DNA from: Gibbula magus
Taxonomy: Eukaryota; Mollusca; Gastropoda; Trochida; Trochidae
Direction: 5' to 3'
DNA length: 64,000 nt
NCBI GenBank assembly: GCA_936450465.1
Contig: OW388297.1
Location: 62,369,202-62,433,201 of the forward strand
Positions within the stretch are counted from its first letter, which is position 1. Every line of letters starts with the position of its first letter. A program made the translations under genes and the position numbers. Shown piece by piece: positions 46,801 through 55,531 of the stretch. Under the pieces are notes generated by a model. It did no database searches. It had not been told where the DNA came from and saw only the letters and a list, made by a program, of their open reading frames with translations.

Positions 46801-49800
46801 TTATGAATCAAAACTTTGTTAGTGTATCCAAGGATGTCAGTGCTGTATACATCTTGTTTGTATTTATTCCCACAAACTGGACGTGCAGACACTTCGATTT
46901 GCTTTAGATACACCATGTAAGATACTGCAGTGTACAATTTATTTCATCATTTATCATCATGTTACATTAGTGTATTTATACCTTTATAGTTGTTTAGAAA
47001 TTTGCCACCATCTTCAAATATTCAATCAATTTCAAGTTTATGTTTGGTGATATGCATCATTATCAAAAGCGTTACCATTTGGTTGGATGGATGATGGATA
47101 GATAATCACCCTATAGTGTTTAACATAATCTCTTCAGGGTTGAGATCTGCTGGGCCGACAGAGGAGAAAAAGATTGTGGAGGAGGATGACCTGGTTGCCA
47201 AGTCTCCACAGAGTCGAGACAGCACACCGCGCAGGATGCAGAAGCAGATTGACATGGCCATCGGAGGTCACCGTACCAGCTCCAATATGATCAACGCTAC
47301 GGTGGGCGGAGTCAGCACCAGGTGTATGTATACACGCACAGTAACACAGTCACACCCACACACACACACACAGAGTTTTCTCTTAGGGTTTCCTTGTAAT
47401 TTGTACCCACTTCTCCCTCAACGTTATGAATGTCCACCCTGTGGGATTGCATATCATTAGGGTTGAAACGGTTCACAACTACAGTAGTTGAACCACTGTG
47501 AGTATTTTGCTTTCGGTTTGGCACAATTTGGTACACCAACATGATTTTTCGATATACCGAATATATAACTAATTTAAGAATTATGTATTATTTACTCAGA
47601 TGTAATTATATTTCCAATAGTACAATTTTAAAACCAATTGATTTCCACAACCTACAAAAGTCAAAACCGTTTTGAAGAAAATCATGTGATTTCTTATGAA
47701 CTAGTTTATATATTTGAACGACATTCTTGGTTTTGTACCGAACCGAAAATGTACCGAACTGAGGGTCCTGTACCAATTACGAACCTAACCGAATCTCAAG
47801 CGTACTGTTTCACTCCTACTTATCATAAGACACTTATATTTCAACCTTTATTTTGTAATTTAAAAGTTTATAGAAATGATGGCATGAATGCTTAACCTTT
47901 CACAAATAGAATAATTTTTCATTATAGGAAACATAGTAGTGTTTGTAATAATCCAAGGATTCGTTGTTATGATATTGAACATATCTAAATTTAGTTTAAA
48001 ACCGAAGGCGTTTTGTTTTAAAGTCTTTATTTTAATATTTAACATGAAATTCCTTAAAAAAATAATCAGATCAGAAATAAAAGAAGATAAATAATTGGGA
48101 TTACTGAAAATTTCCAGCGCTTTTCTTCATTTTGAGACATCTGAATATTTCAAAATGTAAACAACATGAATTATGACATTGTAAAATCATTCTAACATTG
48201 TCATGGTAATTGTCTTAGTCTTAGTCTTAGCTAAGATTTTGCTGAGACAGTTTCGTGATCCAGTCTTATCTAAAATCTAAGCTAAGCAAATATTCGCAGA
48301 CTTAAGATTTGTTCATGACCGTCACCCCGGGGCCAGATCTCATGGCAGTTTGCATCAATTCATTTTCAACTTTGACTTTCTATCATAACCATATTATAAT
48401 TTAAGACTCTTTCAATCTAAAAATTAAGAGTTGAAAACTATTTAGCAGTTTATCATTATCATATTCATAATGCATGGAAGAAATGTACATTGTGTGATTG
48501 AAACACTGTTGACGATGACATCATAAGGTGTATTGTAAAATGACAATTTAAATTGTGAATTGTGACTATAAGCATATACTCCACCTCTACTCCACATACA
48601 TTACTCTACATATTTTTTTTTGGCATATAACATAACGTGTAACAGTCACAGAATATTCCACTATAAACATATTTTATTTGTTTGTACCCTCTCCCATGTA
48701 GAGAATATTTAAACAAAATATCTTCTGATGGCGAGATTATCTTTATAGCCTGAAACAGTGCGCGCGCATATGATTCTGCCCAGCGAAGGCAAGACAATGA
48801 AACATGCTTCAGCAAAAATAATCTTTTATTTTGCTCTCTATAGGTGCTTCTTTCAGTTTATTTTTTAAGATGAATGCAGTTTGCAAATGATTGTAAAGGC
48901 TTGAGAGATGCTGACCATTGTCACCATGGTAATAACATGTCCAATATATCTGCACAGTCTACAGAACCTATGGCGTCCCCACCATCAGAACCGACCTGTC
49001 CGCACCACGTATCCGCAGAGTTGACGACCGCAAGAACTACGGAGATGAGTCTGATGCATATGGCTTACTGAATCCATCCATGTTTGCTCAGCGTGGGGTG
49101 TACGAGAAAGATTTCTTGATGCCTCGACAGCCAGAGGAGGTGAGTTGTGTCTGACATATACCAGAAGCTGTTTAGTGATCTGTAATGGCCCCTCTTCTTA
49201 TCTGTTAGGGATGTCACGATACAGGTACCTCACGATATGATACTTATCACGATACTGAGGTCACGATTCGATACATATCACGATACAGTAAATGCGACAT
49301 TCTTGCGGAGAGATACCATCTCAGGATCTCAATACAACATTTCTAACAAGATAGTGAACAACAGTTAAAAACAAATACAAGCCAACTTGATCATGAATCT
49401 CATATTTTAATAGTTTTCCTACTTGAACATGAACAAAAAGTCAGAACTCTATCAATTTCAAGAACTGAGTTTCTGAAATAAATAATGATGGAAAGTTTTA
49501 CTTTTTTTATTCGATCAAGAAACACTGAAGAATTGATCGATATACACTAAAATTTGGATCGTGATTTATTTTACTGTATCGTGTATCGTATCTTGAACTG
49601 AACCACGGCGATGCACCGGTGCATCGGTGTATCGTGACGTTCCTATTATCTGTATTACCGATGTGACTGTGGTGCCATGATCTCCCTCTTATATGTCAAG
49701 GCACCTGTACATTTAAGTCAGTGTGATAATAGTTTGCAACTTAGAAAATGTATAGACCAAGTTTTGTCACAAGTGGCCGGGAATGGCAGAATGAATGAGT

Positions 49801-50852
49801 TTTCTCAGTTTGATATAAATGTTCTCACCACAACTGTGAGTTTGGTAACTTTCTCAACACAGTGAACATATCACAAGAGGAAGACATCATGTTTACAGAG
49901 ATTATTATCTGAGGAAGTGTTTCATATAACTTTTACGAAACGAGTGTGAATTTTTTAATTGCCCGGACAAGAGCAAGGGTTAGTCACAAATATGCATAAA
50001 AAGTCATATGGCACACTTTCGCATGTAATAAACCTGTAAAATGGTTAATCCAAGTGAAGCTCTCGTAAAATATCTGACAAGTCTTCAAAGATGGCGTTCA
50101 GGTTACCCCAACTTATACTTCAATAAGTGTACACATTTATAAGTGTAACATTCTCAGACTCAAGCATTATTTTAATTATTTACCGCTTTACAAAGTTCCT
50201 CATGTATATAATTTGTTAATGCTACCCTTCCTTACATCCATACTTCTGTCCCAAAACTTTCACCAAACTTCATACATATTAGGTTAATTATGACCCTCAA
50301 TTTTTATTTAAAATTTTATCAATGTATTCATGGAACATATAATTATGTCAAAATTATTAGAATATCCACCGGATTCATTTTCATGAAGAGTGTAAACAGA
50401 CATTTCAAAAGAAACGTTACAATATATCCATCAGCGTATAAAATAAGAAAAGTAGTCAATCCAAAAGTGTTATTTTGTTAATTTAAATGGCAAAATTCAA
50501 GAAAAATGTTAAAAAGTTACCAACCAGGACCAAAAGTTGCCAGGTTCCGGCGGCCGGGCTTTATTTCATACACTGTATTCATCTCAATATGTGTTTTACA
50601 ACAAAAAAGAATGAAGTTGAATTAATTTTGCCCTTCTACAGAGTAGCTTATTGTCAGGGTTGCCTGTTGCAGATGAAGGAAATCCTTGCCAAGATCGGTG
50701 TTCACATGACGGGGGAGACGTTTGAGACAGTGTGGAGACTGGCAGGCGAGAGACATCCCCGTGGGCACGTCAGTCTGGAGGCCTTCCGCAACATCCTGGA
50801 TGAGATTCAGGTCCACCAGATCCAGACAGATACTCATCCAATGGCTGTGTAG
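34733..50852 (+). CDS. EFHB: EFHB (CFAP21), EF-hand protein of ciliary doublet microtubules, complete, 593 aa
   Basis: Nine coding exons: 34733-34837, 35016-35078, 35538-35868, 37135-37459, 44744-44966, 46252-46447, 47138-47321, 48965-49139, 50673-50852. All junctions are GT-AG with consistent phase (1782 nt). EFHB is a microtubule inner protein of axonemal A-tubules; a role as a calcium sensor modulating STIM1 has also been reported. Diagnostic blocks: LFQQRLSDRRENIY, SHDQRPGLPEGLN, FGIPTPHSNDGRHVK, VSKRVDDFRE, GDLIHNRAPGHYLRG, LEFSNFLNWKDKM, YGVPTIRTDL and APRIRRVDDRKNYGDE. Two canonical EF-hand loops: D348-E359 (DKDNSGQISMKE) and D384-E395 (DLNRDGQIDYLE). It is shorter than the human protein (about 830 aa) because the variable N-terminal extension is missing. 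Intron 4 is 7.3 kb and holds two minisatellites. The 3' UTR may end near 51.4 kb. Confidence 0.95.
34901..34960. repeat. SINE-like fragment in EFHB intron 1
   Basis: GTGAGTGAGTGAGTTATTG followed by TTAACGCCGCTTCGGCAGTA. This resembles a short interspersed sequence I associate with gastropod genomes; only the core remains. Confidence 0.5.
35016..35078 (+). CDS. EFHB: EFHB exon 2
   Basis: 21 residues, AGKLTATGDTTKLCLKPPGT and R. Acceptor ATTTTAG, donor GTGAGT, phase 0. Confidence 0.85.
35538..35868 (+). CDS. EFHB: EFHB exon 3
   Basis: Acceptor TTTTTTTCAG; PESADVIRRF through FTFGLPTELG. Donor GTGATT is weaker than consensus; phase 1. Reading through the donor meets a stop (TGA) within two codons. 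Confidence 0.93.
36190..36480 (-). repeat. family A repeat, reversed copy in EFHB intron 3
   Basis: Reverse-complement form of family A: GAGATTCTAAATTGTAGATT, GGTCATGACCTAAAAACC and TTTTCATTTTCTTCTCCAG. Partial copy. Confidence 0.7.
37135..37459 (+). CDS. EFHB: EFHB exon 4
   Basis: Acceptor GTTCTTCAG; LINPNKTHEEVERE through QLGQVHDP. Donor GTATGT, phase 2. Confidence 0.95.
37563..37780. repeat. foldback element in EFHB intron 4
   Basis: Arms of about 72 bp: TCAACTTCCCAATGCAAGG... at 37563-37634 and ...CCTTGCGTTTGGAAGTTGA at 37709-37780, with a few mismatches, around a 74-bp loop. No target duplication resolved. Confidence 0.8.
38700..38960. repeat. hairpin-rich dispersed family E fragment
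   Basis: Contains AAGTGGCTTCTGATAACAAA, AATATATCAAC/GTTGATAAAG, CCAGTGATGTCAAAGCC and a GATATCTACAATGTAGATAT palindrome. Related pieces are at 28555-28770, 45390-45600 and 53220-53560. Confidence 0.55.
41328..42347 (+). CDS. repetitive ORF, 339 aa, 12-residue repeats (coding status unknown)
   Basis: Open frame starting at ATG 41328, 16 bases after a strong acceptor (TTTTTTTTCATTTTAG). A 37-residue unique start (MALGASEKSRHFLG...) is followed by about 25 copies of SVTKATNIVQEP-like units. No family is recognised. The frame is kept open by the 36-bp repeat length, and the antisense frame (VTDGSWTILVAL repeats) is also open, so length alone is no proof of coding. It cannot be an in-frame EFHB exon: joining EFHB exon 4 to this acceptor gives CCA then TAA. 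Confidence 0.2.
   Translation: MALGASEKSRHFLGPICHQGSMCSPGTIRNQYCFVCEASVTKATNKVQEPSVTKATNRVQEPSVTKATNKVQEPSVAKSTYVTKATNKVQEPSVAKSTYVVQEPSVTKATNIVQEPSVTKATIIVQEPSVTKATNIVHEPSVTKATNIVHGQSVAKATNVVREPSVTKATNIVHGQSVTKATNIVQEPPVTKATTTVQEPSVTKATNIVQEPSVTKATNIVQEPSVTKATIIVQEPSVTKATNIVQEQSVTKATNLVQEPSVTKATNIVQEPSVTKATIIVQEPSVTKATNIVQEQSVTKASNIVQELSVTKATTTVQEPSVTKATNIVHEPSVTKAPY
41436..42360. repeat. 36-bp minisatellite, about 25 units
   Basis: Units run GTCACCAAGGCTACCAATAT, then AGTCCAGGAACCATCA, with single-base variants (CAGTC/CGGTC, ACCA/ACAA). One unit pair carries an 18-bp internal deletion near 41560-41580. Lies in EFHB intron 4 on the same strand. Confidence 0.95.
43933..44731. repeat. 16-bp minisatellite abutting EFHB exon 5, about 50 units
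   Basis: Head-to-tail TGATGGAGTGTGTTAC units. A GAGTG/GAGCG variant is confined to the first third; the last three units carry GAGCATG. The array ends about 12 nt before the AG acceptor of EFHB exon 5. Every unit junction contains TACTGAT. Confidence 0.97.
44714..44720 (+). promoter_or_regulatory. EFHB: likely branch point of EFHB intron 4, inside the minisatellite
   Basis: TACTGAT fits the metazoan branch-site pattern YNYURAY. Its branch A (44719) is 25 nt before exon 5, an ideal distance, and only a short pyrimidine tract (CATCTTCCTGCAG) follows. The same heptamer recurs every 16 bp upstream for nearly 800 bp. Confidence 0.6.
44744..44966 (+). CDS. EFHB: EFHB exon 5
   Basis: Acceptor CATCTTCCTGCAG lies directly against a 16-bp minisatellite. 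IKDTLKVGPDHTFG through AFKFYDK, ending inside EF-hand loop 1 (the first Asp and Lys of the loop). Donor GTAAAT, phase 0. Confidence 0.95.
45042..46240. other. EFHB intron 5, little recognised
   Basis: Contains family E-like pieces (GTGATGTCAAAGCCACAGC near 45410; GTGGGAGCCAGTTTTGGATG near 45570). The rest shows no gene or bounded element. Confidence 0.5.
46252..46447 (+). CDS. EFHB: EFHB exon 6
   Basis: Completes EF-hand 1 and encodes all of EF-hand 2. Acceptor CTGTACAG, donor GTTTGT, phase 1 out. Confidence 0.96.
47138..47321 (+). CDS. EFHB: EFHB exon 7
   Basis: LRSAGPTEEKKIVEEDDL to MINATVGGVST. Acceptor TCTCTTCAG, donor GTGTAT, phase 2 out. A (CA)n run follows the donor. Confidence 0.93.
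47458..47818. mobile_element. hAT-type MITE in EFHB intron 7
   Basis: Ends TAGGGTTGAAACGG and CTGTTTCACTCCTA are inverted. Flanking 8-bp duplication with one mismatch: CATATCAT (47450-47457) and CTTATCAT (47819-47826). Interior carries GGTACA/TGTACC and CCGAACCGAAAATG motifs. 361 bp, no coding. Confidence 0.8.
48965..49139 (+). CDS. EFHB: EFHB exon 8
   Basis: Two candidate AGs are close together (CACAGTCTACAG); only the second keeps phase, giving R-TYGVPTIRTDLSAPRIRR and ending PRQPEE. Donor GTGAGT, phase 0. Confidence 0.93.
49206..49645. mobile_element. hAT-type MITE in EFHB intron 8
   Basis: Ends TAGGGATGTCACGATACA and TGTATCGTGACGTTCCTA are inverted. Perfect 8-bp duplication TTATCTGT at 49198-49205 and 49646-49653. 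Interior is dominated by TATCACGATAC and its reverse. It begins only 66 bp after the exon 8 donor. Confidence 0.92.
50673..50852 (+). CDS. EFHB: EFHB exon 9 and stop
   Basis: Acceptor TGCCTGTTGCAG; MKEILAKIGVHMTGETFETV to DTHPMAV and TAG. Corresponds to the degenerate C-terminal EF-hand-like helix pair of EFHB. Confidence 0.95.
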   Translation: MKEILAKIGVHMTGETFETVWRLAGERHPRGHVSLEAFRNILDEIQVHQIQTDTHPMAV

Positions 50853-51433
50853 CATGTTCAGTCTGCAACTTGTTGCCATGACAGACATCACCATGGTAAC
50901 ATTTGAGGGTTGATTGTTCAAACCTGTTTTACATAAGCAATGTTGGTGAACCACAAATAGACAACACTAACTTTTCAGTGCTTTTGTGGTTGTCTTCCTT
51001 CAAAGAGACCAAATTACTCTCTTTTGGTTGAAAACTTGACAAGCTGGGTAAAGAAGGAAGGCATTTCTTTTGAAATTAACTGTCTCAAGTCTTTTGTATC
51101 TTGTATCCTTGCCATAAGACAATATTGTTGAGTTATGTGATCGTCATTAAACTGATTCAAAGAGTTTATGATGAGTTCAAGTAAAACAATTTGGTTAACT
51201 GTCTCCATGATTAAACTGTTGAGATCATTGATTTTATATATTGGTGATGTTTTATTCCATCATTATCTATCAAACTTTGGTCCTTCTCAAGATTATAATA
51301 AGTTACACTATCAGGGTAATTGTAACCATTTAATTGTGATTTATAGAATGAATTATGACCTTTTCCCATAAGATAAAAACTTGCAATACCAAGCCAAGAT
51401 GTGGTCATAATTAGAATTAATATGTGTATGAAT

Positions 51434-51439
51434 AATAAA
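51434..51439 (+). terminator. candidate EFHB poly-A signal
   Basis: First AATAAA downstream of the EFHB stop, about 580 bp away. Other candidates lie farther on (52645, 52966). The UTR end is not determined. Confidence 0.3.
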
Positions 51440-51459
51440 ATATGAAGTTAGATAGTTGT

Positions 51460-53228
51460 CAAGCTGATCTAAACCAAATATGCTATTTCAGTATTTTATT
51501 GATGTTTTCATCAGAAGAGTTTACTAATGTGTTTTGATACTATATAACAGCTGCATGAATACATAAGTGTGTTTTTATTACCCCTCAGTATTTATACAAG
51601 TTCATATTCGCTATTTTTTCTCCCAGTTTATAAGCATTTTAATGTGAATACCATACAGCATTACGAGATTTGCCCCAAATATTTTATTGAATATTGTTGA
51701 TGTTATGTGCATAATATATAGTCAGTATTAACATGACCGCCATGTAGTTATTTAGTAGAACATAGACTGTGTTTTATATAAGCAGATTTTTATTGAAAGA
51801 CATGAGATTGAGGTGTGCTTTATACAGATATTTTTTAGATTTTAGTAACATTGATCTTATGCATCAAAACCTTCCAGATTTGTGAAATCAACATTTTTAT
51901 TTCAAATTAGGTAGATGTGAAGTAATCTATTGAGATCGATTTTATTAAATGATGGCTGAATTTTAGTTTAAGAATACAAGTCGATCAGTTAAAGCTGTGA
52001 AATTATGTAAACCATATATATTTGTAAAGCACAACTTCTTAGCCATTTGCTAAATTCGTGCCATGAGTGAATTATTTGAATATTATAAATTCATTTGCTT
52101 CAAAATACAACATCACATATTATATCCTTCCAATGGTTGAAGGAACTGCCACGAATAATCATTTATTTGTTATCTTCCAGCACCTACAGTATTCCTAAAC
52201 ACTTTTGTGTTGTACAGATGTCAATTATGATAATTATTCTCTTCAAATGTATCATACAACGAGGGTATTTTAGTTGTACATCAACATGAATGTCAGTATT
52301 ATACAATGTTTCAGTAATTTATCCTGTGAACATGACAATCTTGAATTATTGTGTTAACACGTATTAAAGGTAAGTACTTCCTGTAAAAGGGTAAAGTGTT
52401 TAAGATGACAGGCATCATATATCTTCTCTAGCTAGGCCACTCTTCATGACGAGCTAATTCCAACTATTAGGTCTCCGGTACATTTATTTTGTAAGAGAAT
52501 GTTTACTTGTGTCCTCAAGCATATTATTATTGTACATAGTTGTTTGAAGATGTTTTCCTCTTTTATATTGAAGCATTATTTAAATACCATATAGTATGTA
52601 GTTTCACATATACACACCTATTCTGTGATATCTTTTTTGTGAGGAATAAAACACTTATACGGGAAAAATTTGTTTTCTGTTGTACATATATTGTTGTAAA
52701 TCACCTGCATAATTTATTTACAGGCCATAGAATCATAACAATTCTTGACAGAATTTTCATACACCTTGACACAATATTAAGCATTTCCCTGTGGTTTTAC
52801 CAGTAAAAGTTTTCTATATGATATGAAAGAATAATTATCCTTTTTAAAAAATCATTCAAAAGTGTTTACATCTTTGCTTTTTAACCAATCCTGGTATTTG
52901 GGTTCAAATACAAGTTTAGTTATAAATAATGAAAAACGATGTTGTGATGAGATTAATATTGTTCAATAAACAAAGTCAAAATTGTTGCCATGGAAATAAT
53001 AAAATAATTAAAAAAAAAAAAGAGCTTAAACCCCCATAAGGCACATCTACATGATGTTGGGAGGTTGTATACCAAATCTGGTGAAGATGGGTCAAGTGGT
53101 TTTAGAGATCTGCTCCGGAAACAACGTGATCACAGTTGGTCAGTCAGACCTGACACTATAGGAATGTGGACAAACCATAACAACAATCTACACACCATAA
53201 CAAATTTCTACACACAAATAAAGAATTT
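51460..53228. other. EFHB distal 3' UTR or intergenic, nothing recognised
   Basis: AT-rich, no open frame with family motifs and no bounded repeat. Around 53040-53150 a short dispersed segment (CCCCATAAGGCACATCTACA, TGGTGAAGATGGGTCAAGTG) may be a repeat. Confidence 0.5.
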
Positions 53229-53300
53229 CACCCAAGTGTCTTCTGATATCAAATATATCAACTCGTGTTGATATAATTGATATCAGAAGACACGAGGGTG
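53229..53300. repeat. 72-bp hairpin (family E)
   Basis: CACCCAAGTGTCTTCTGATA ... AATATATCAAC, loop TCGT, GTTGATATAATT ... TATCAGAAGACACGAGGGTG. Arms of about 34 bp with a few mismatches. The same arm sequence occurs singly near 28730 and 38775. Confidence 0.8.
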
Positions 53301-53439
53301 AGATTTTATTTATCATTCAAAATCATTCTTCAACAATTATAAGTCGAATAATGACTGTAATAACTGTAATTATACACAACAAATTTCCCTTTTGGGACAA
53401 TACATATTATCTCATCTGTAACACAAAACTGCCATTCAG

Positions 53440-53560
53440 CTTCTTCAGCAGTGATCTCAGTGAGGTCATAGCATTGTGACATCATAGCATTGTTACGCTA
53501 TTGGCATTGTGACGTCATAGCATTGTTCAGTGATGCCAAAGCTTTGTGATGTCTCTTCTT
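53440..53560. repeat. short tandem block of GCATTGTGACGTCATA units
   Basis: Three to four copies of CATAGCATTGTGA(C)ATCATAG or close variants, one containing the CRE palindrome TGACGTCA. Relatives are at 28555-28660 (reverse orientation) and 45400-45440. Confidence 0.65.
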
Positions 53561-53694
53561 TGAATCCCAGCATCTTTCACCATTTTTGACTGTCACGAGA
53601 CAGATTTTCTCAAATATGAAATAAATCAGTTCTTAAAAGTCTAAAACATGTGTGTGATTCAAGTAACTTCTTGCTCAAACTATTTGCAGCTTAT

Positions 53695-54497
53695 AACAAG
53701 TGTTTGCCACTAACATGGCAATGTCCCCCGCCGGTGACATTGACCTAGTAAGACACATCATTGGAGCTACTTGGGTTCATGATATATCGTGTTAATAAGA
53801 GTTCTAAAAGTGGTCAAAGTGTTGTGGTGACCTTGAAAATAAGGTCAAGGTCACCAAATCGACTGGCGTCTGCATCATCCTCCAATGTAGACTGACACCA
53901 AATTTGAAAACATTTGGTCCAACCGGTCATAATAAATGGTGATAACAAGAGTTCGAAAAGTGGTCAAAGTGTTGTAGTGACTTTGAAAATAAGGTCAAGG
54001 TCACCAAAATCCCCTGGTATCTGCGTCATCCCCCAGTGTAGACTGACACCAAATTTGAAGACTTTGAGTCCAACTGGTAAAGATATAAATCGCGTTAACA
54101 AGAGTTAGAAAAGTGCTCAAAGTGTTGCAGTGACCTTGAAAATAAGGTCAAGGTCACCAAAATAAACTGGTGTCTGTGTCTTTCCCCAATGTAGGCAGAA
54201 ACCAAATTTGAAGACTTTGGATGCAACGCTTCATGAGATATCGCGTAAACAAGAGTTTAAAAAGTGGTCAAAGTGTCGTGGTGACCTTGAAAATAAGGCC
54301 AAGGTCACCAAAAGTGACTGGTGTCTGCGTCTTCCAACAATGTAGGCAGAAATGAAATTTGAAGACTTTGGATGCAACGCTTCATAAGATATCGCGTAAA
54401 CAAGAAATGTGACGTACGGACGGACGGACGTACGTACGTACGTACGGACGCCGCTGAATACATAGTCCCCCGTTCCGCGTTGCGGCGGGGGACAATT
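53695..54497. repeat. family C repeat, copy 3 (between EFHB and PP2D1)
   Basis: Starts AACAAGTGTTTGCCACTAAC and TGTCCCCCGCCGG, ends TTGCGGCGGGGGACA. Four internal units of about 152 bp, each with GTGACCTTGAAAATAAGGTC and AAGGTCACC. A GGACGGACGTACGTACGTAC microsatellite precedes the right end. Confidence 0.85.
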
Positions 54498-54546
54498 AAT
54501 AGAACCTAGCTAAATTGTAAAAAGCAATGACAATGTGTTCAATATG

Positions 54547-54552
54547 TTTATT
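54547..54552 (-). terminator. candidate PP2D1 poly-A signal
   Basis: AATAAA on the minus strand about 340 bp after the PP2D1 stop codon. No other signal is nearer except weak variants. Confidence 0.35.
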
Positions 54553-54889
54553 ATCCCTTATGTAATTAATATATGGCTATCTTTTGAAATATGACACTTA
54601 CTTCAACATCCTTTTGTGCAATCACTCCTTAATAACATTTCCATATAATCAAAGATAAATAACTGTGCATGGACATGATACGATACATCACACCATTCGG
54701 TGTACTGACAAATAAAACTCAAACAGATTGCTTCAAACAAAACATTTAAATGTTTATCTTCCTGTATGGAACCGTCAAGCAGTCACATTGTACATCATAG
54801 AATATTCAACTCACTAACCACATCCAGTACAGGACGATCTCACATATCAATTAAGTAAAGCTGACCTCAAGGACTATCAATGAGATGCT

Positions 54890-55531
54890 TCACAAGCCAC
54901 ATCCTGGCAACAGAACTACCATCACAGAAATGTTGTCCTTGGCTCCTGCTAACAACGCTGCCTGCACCAAATACTCGGCCATGTTCTTGGCAAGTTCTCT
55001 TTGCTTCTCCTCCAGAGTCTCTGGCACATGGTCAGGAATGTCTGCGTGTATGGGCACAGCAAGCTGGTCTTCATCAATGAGGTCACAGTCATCACCTTCA
55101 CCGACATCCCCTGCATCACCAACATGGCTGCCAACCTCAGTTTTCAGGTCAGCTGCTATGGTTAACTGAGCTCTTGCTTTCGTACCTTCCACGGGTGTTG
55201 ATGTTGTCTGTACATGTTCAGTTCTCACAGGTTTTCCTTGTGAACCATCGGTTTGTTCAAGATGCCTACCCTCAGCGAACTCTGAATAGCTGTCCAGATG
55301 CTGGGAAGATTCTGATACTAAAGCTACACTGGGCTCAGACTGATACTGTTCAATGCCATCGATGTCAGCATGGGCCCCGAAGTGCATGCTCTGAAGTCTG
55401 TCCTCTTGTGTGTCCCCCCCTTGTATGTCCCCCTCTTGTATGTCATCCTCCCGCTGCTGGATCTCCTGGAGAAGAGGTTGGAGGGTGCTGGACACTCGAC
55501 TCGGGGGCGGTACCAGGTGAGTCGGCAGCAT
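54890..55531 (-). CDS. PP2D1: PP2D1 terminal exon and stop
   Basis: Acceptor GTTGTGTTGTACAG, 213 codons: MLPTHLVPPPSRVSS, an acidic low-complexity stretch (GEGDDCDLIDEDQ), then NMAEYLVQAALLAGAKDNI and SVMVVLLPGCGL with TGA. Confidence 0.92.
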   Translation of the reverse strand: MLPTHLVPPPSRVSSTLQPLLQEIQQREDDIQEGDIQGGDTQEDRLQSMHFGAHADIDGIEQYQSEPSVALVSESSQHLDSYSEFAEGRHLEQTDGSQGKPVRTEHVQTTSTPVEGTKARAQLTIAADLKTEVGSHVGDAGDVGEGDDCDLIDEDQLAVPIHADIPDHVPETLEEKQRELAKNMAEYLVQAALLAGAKDNISVMVVLLPGCGL

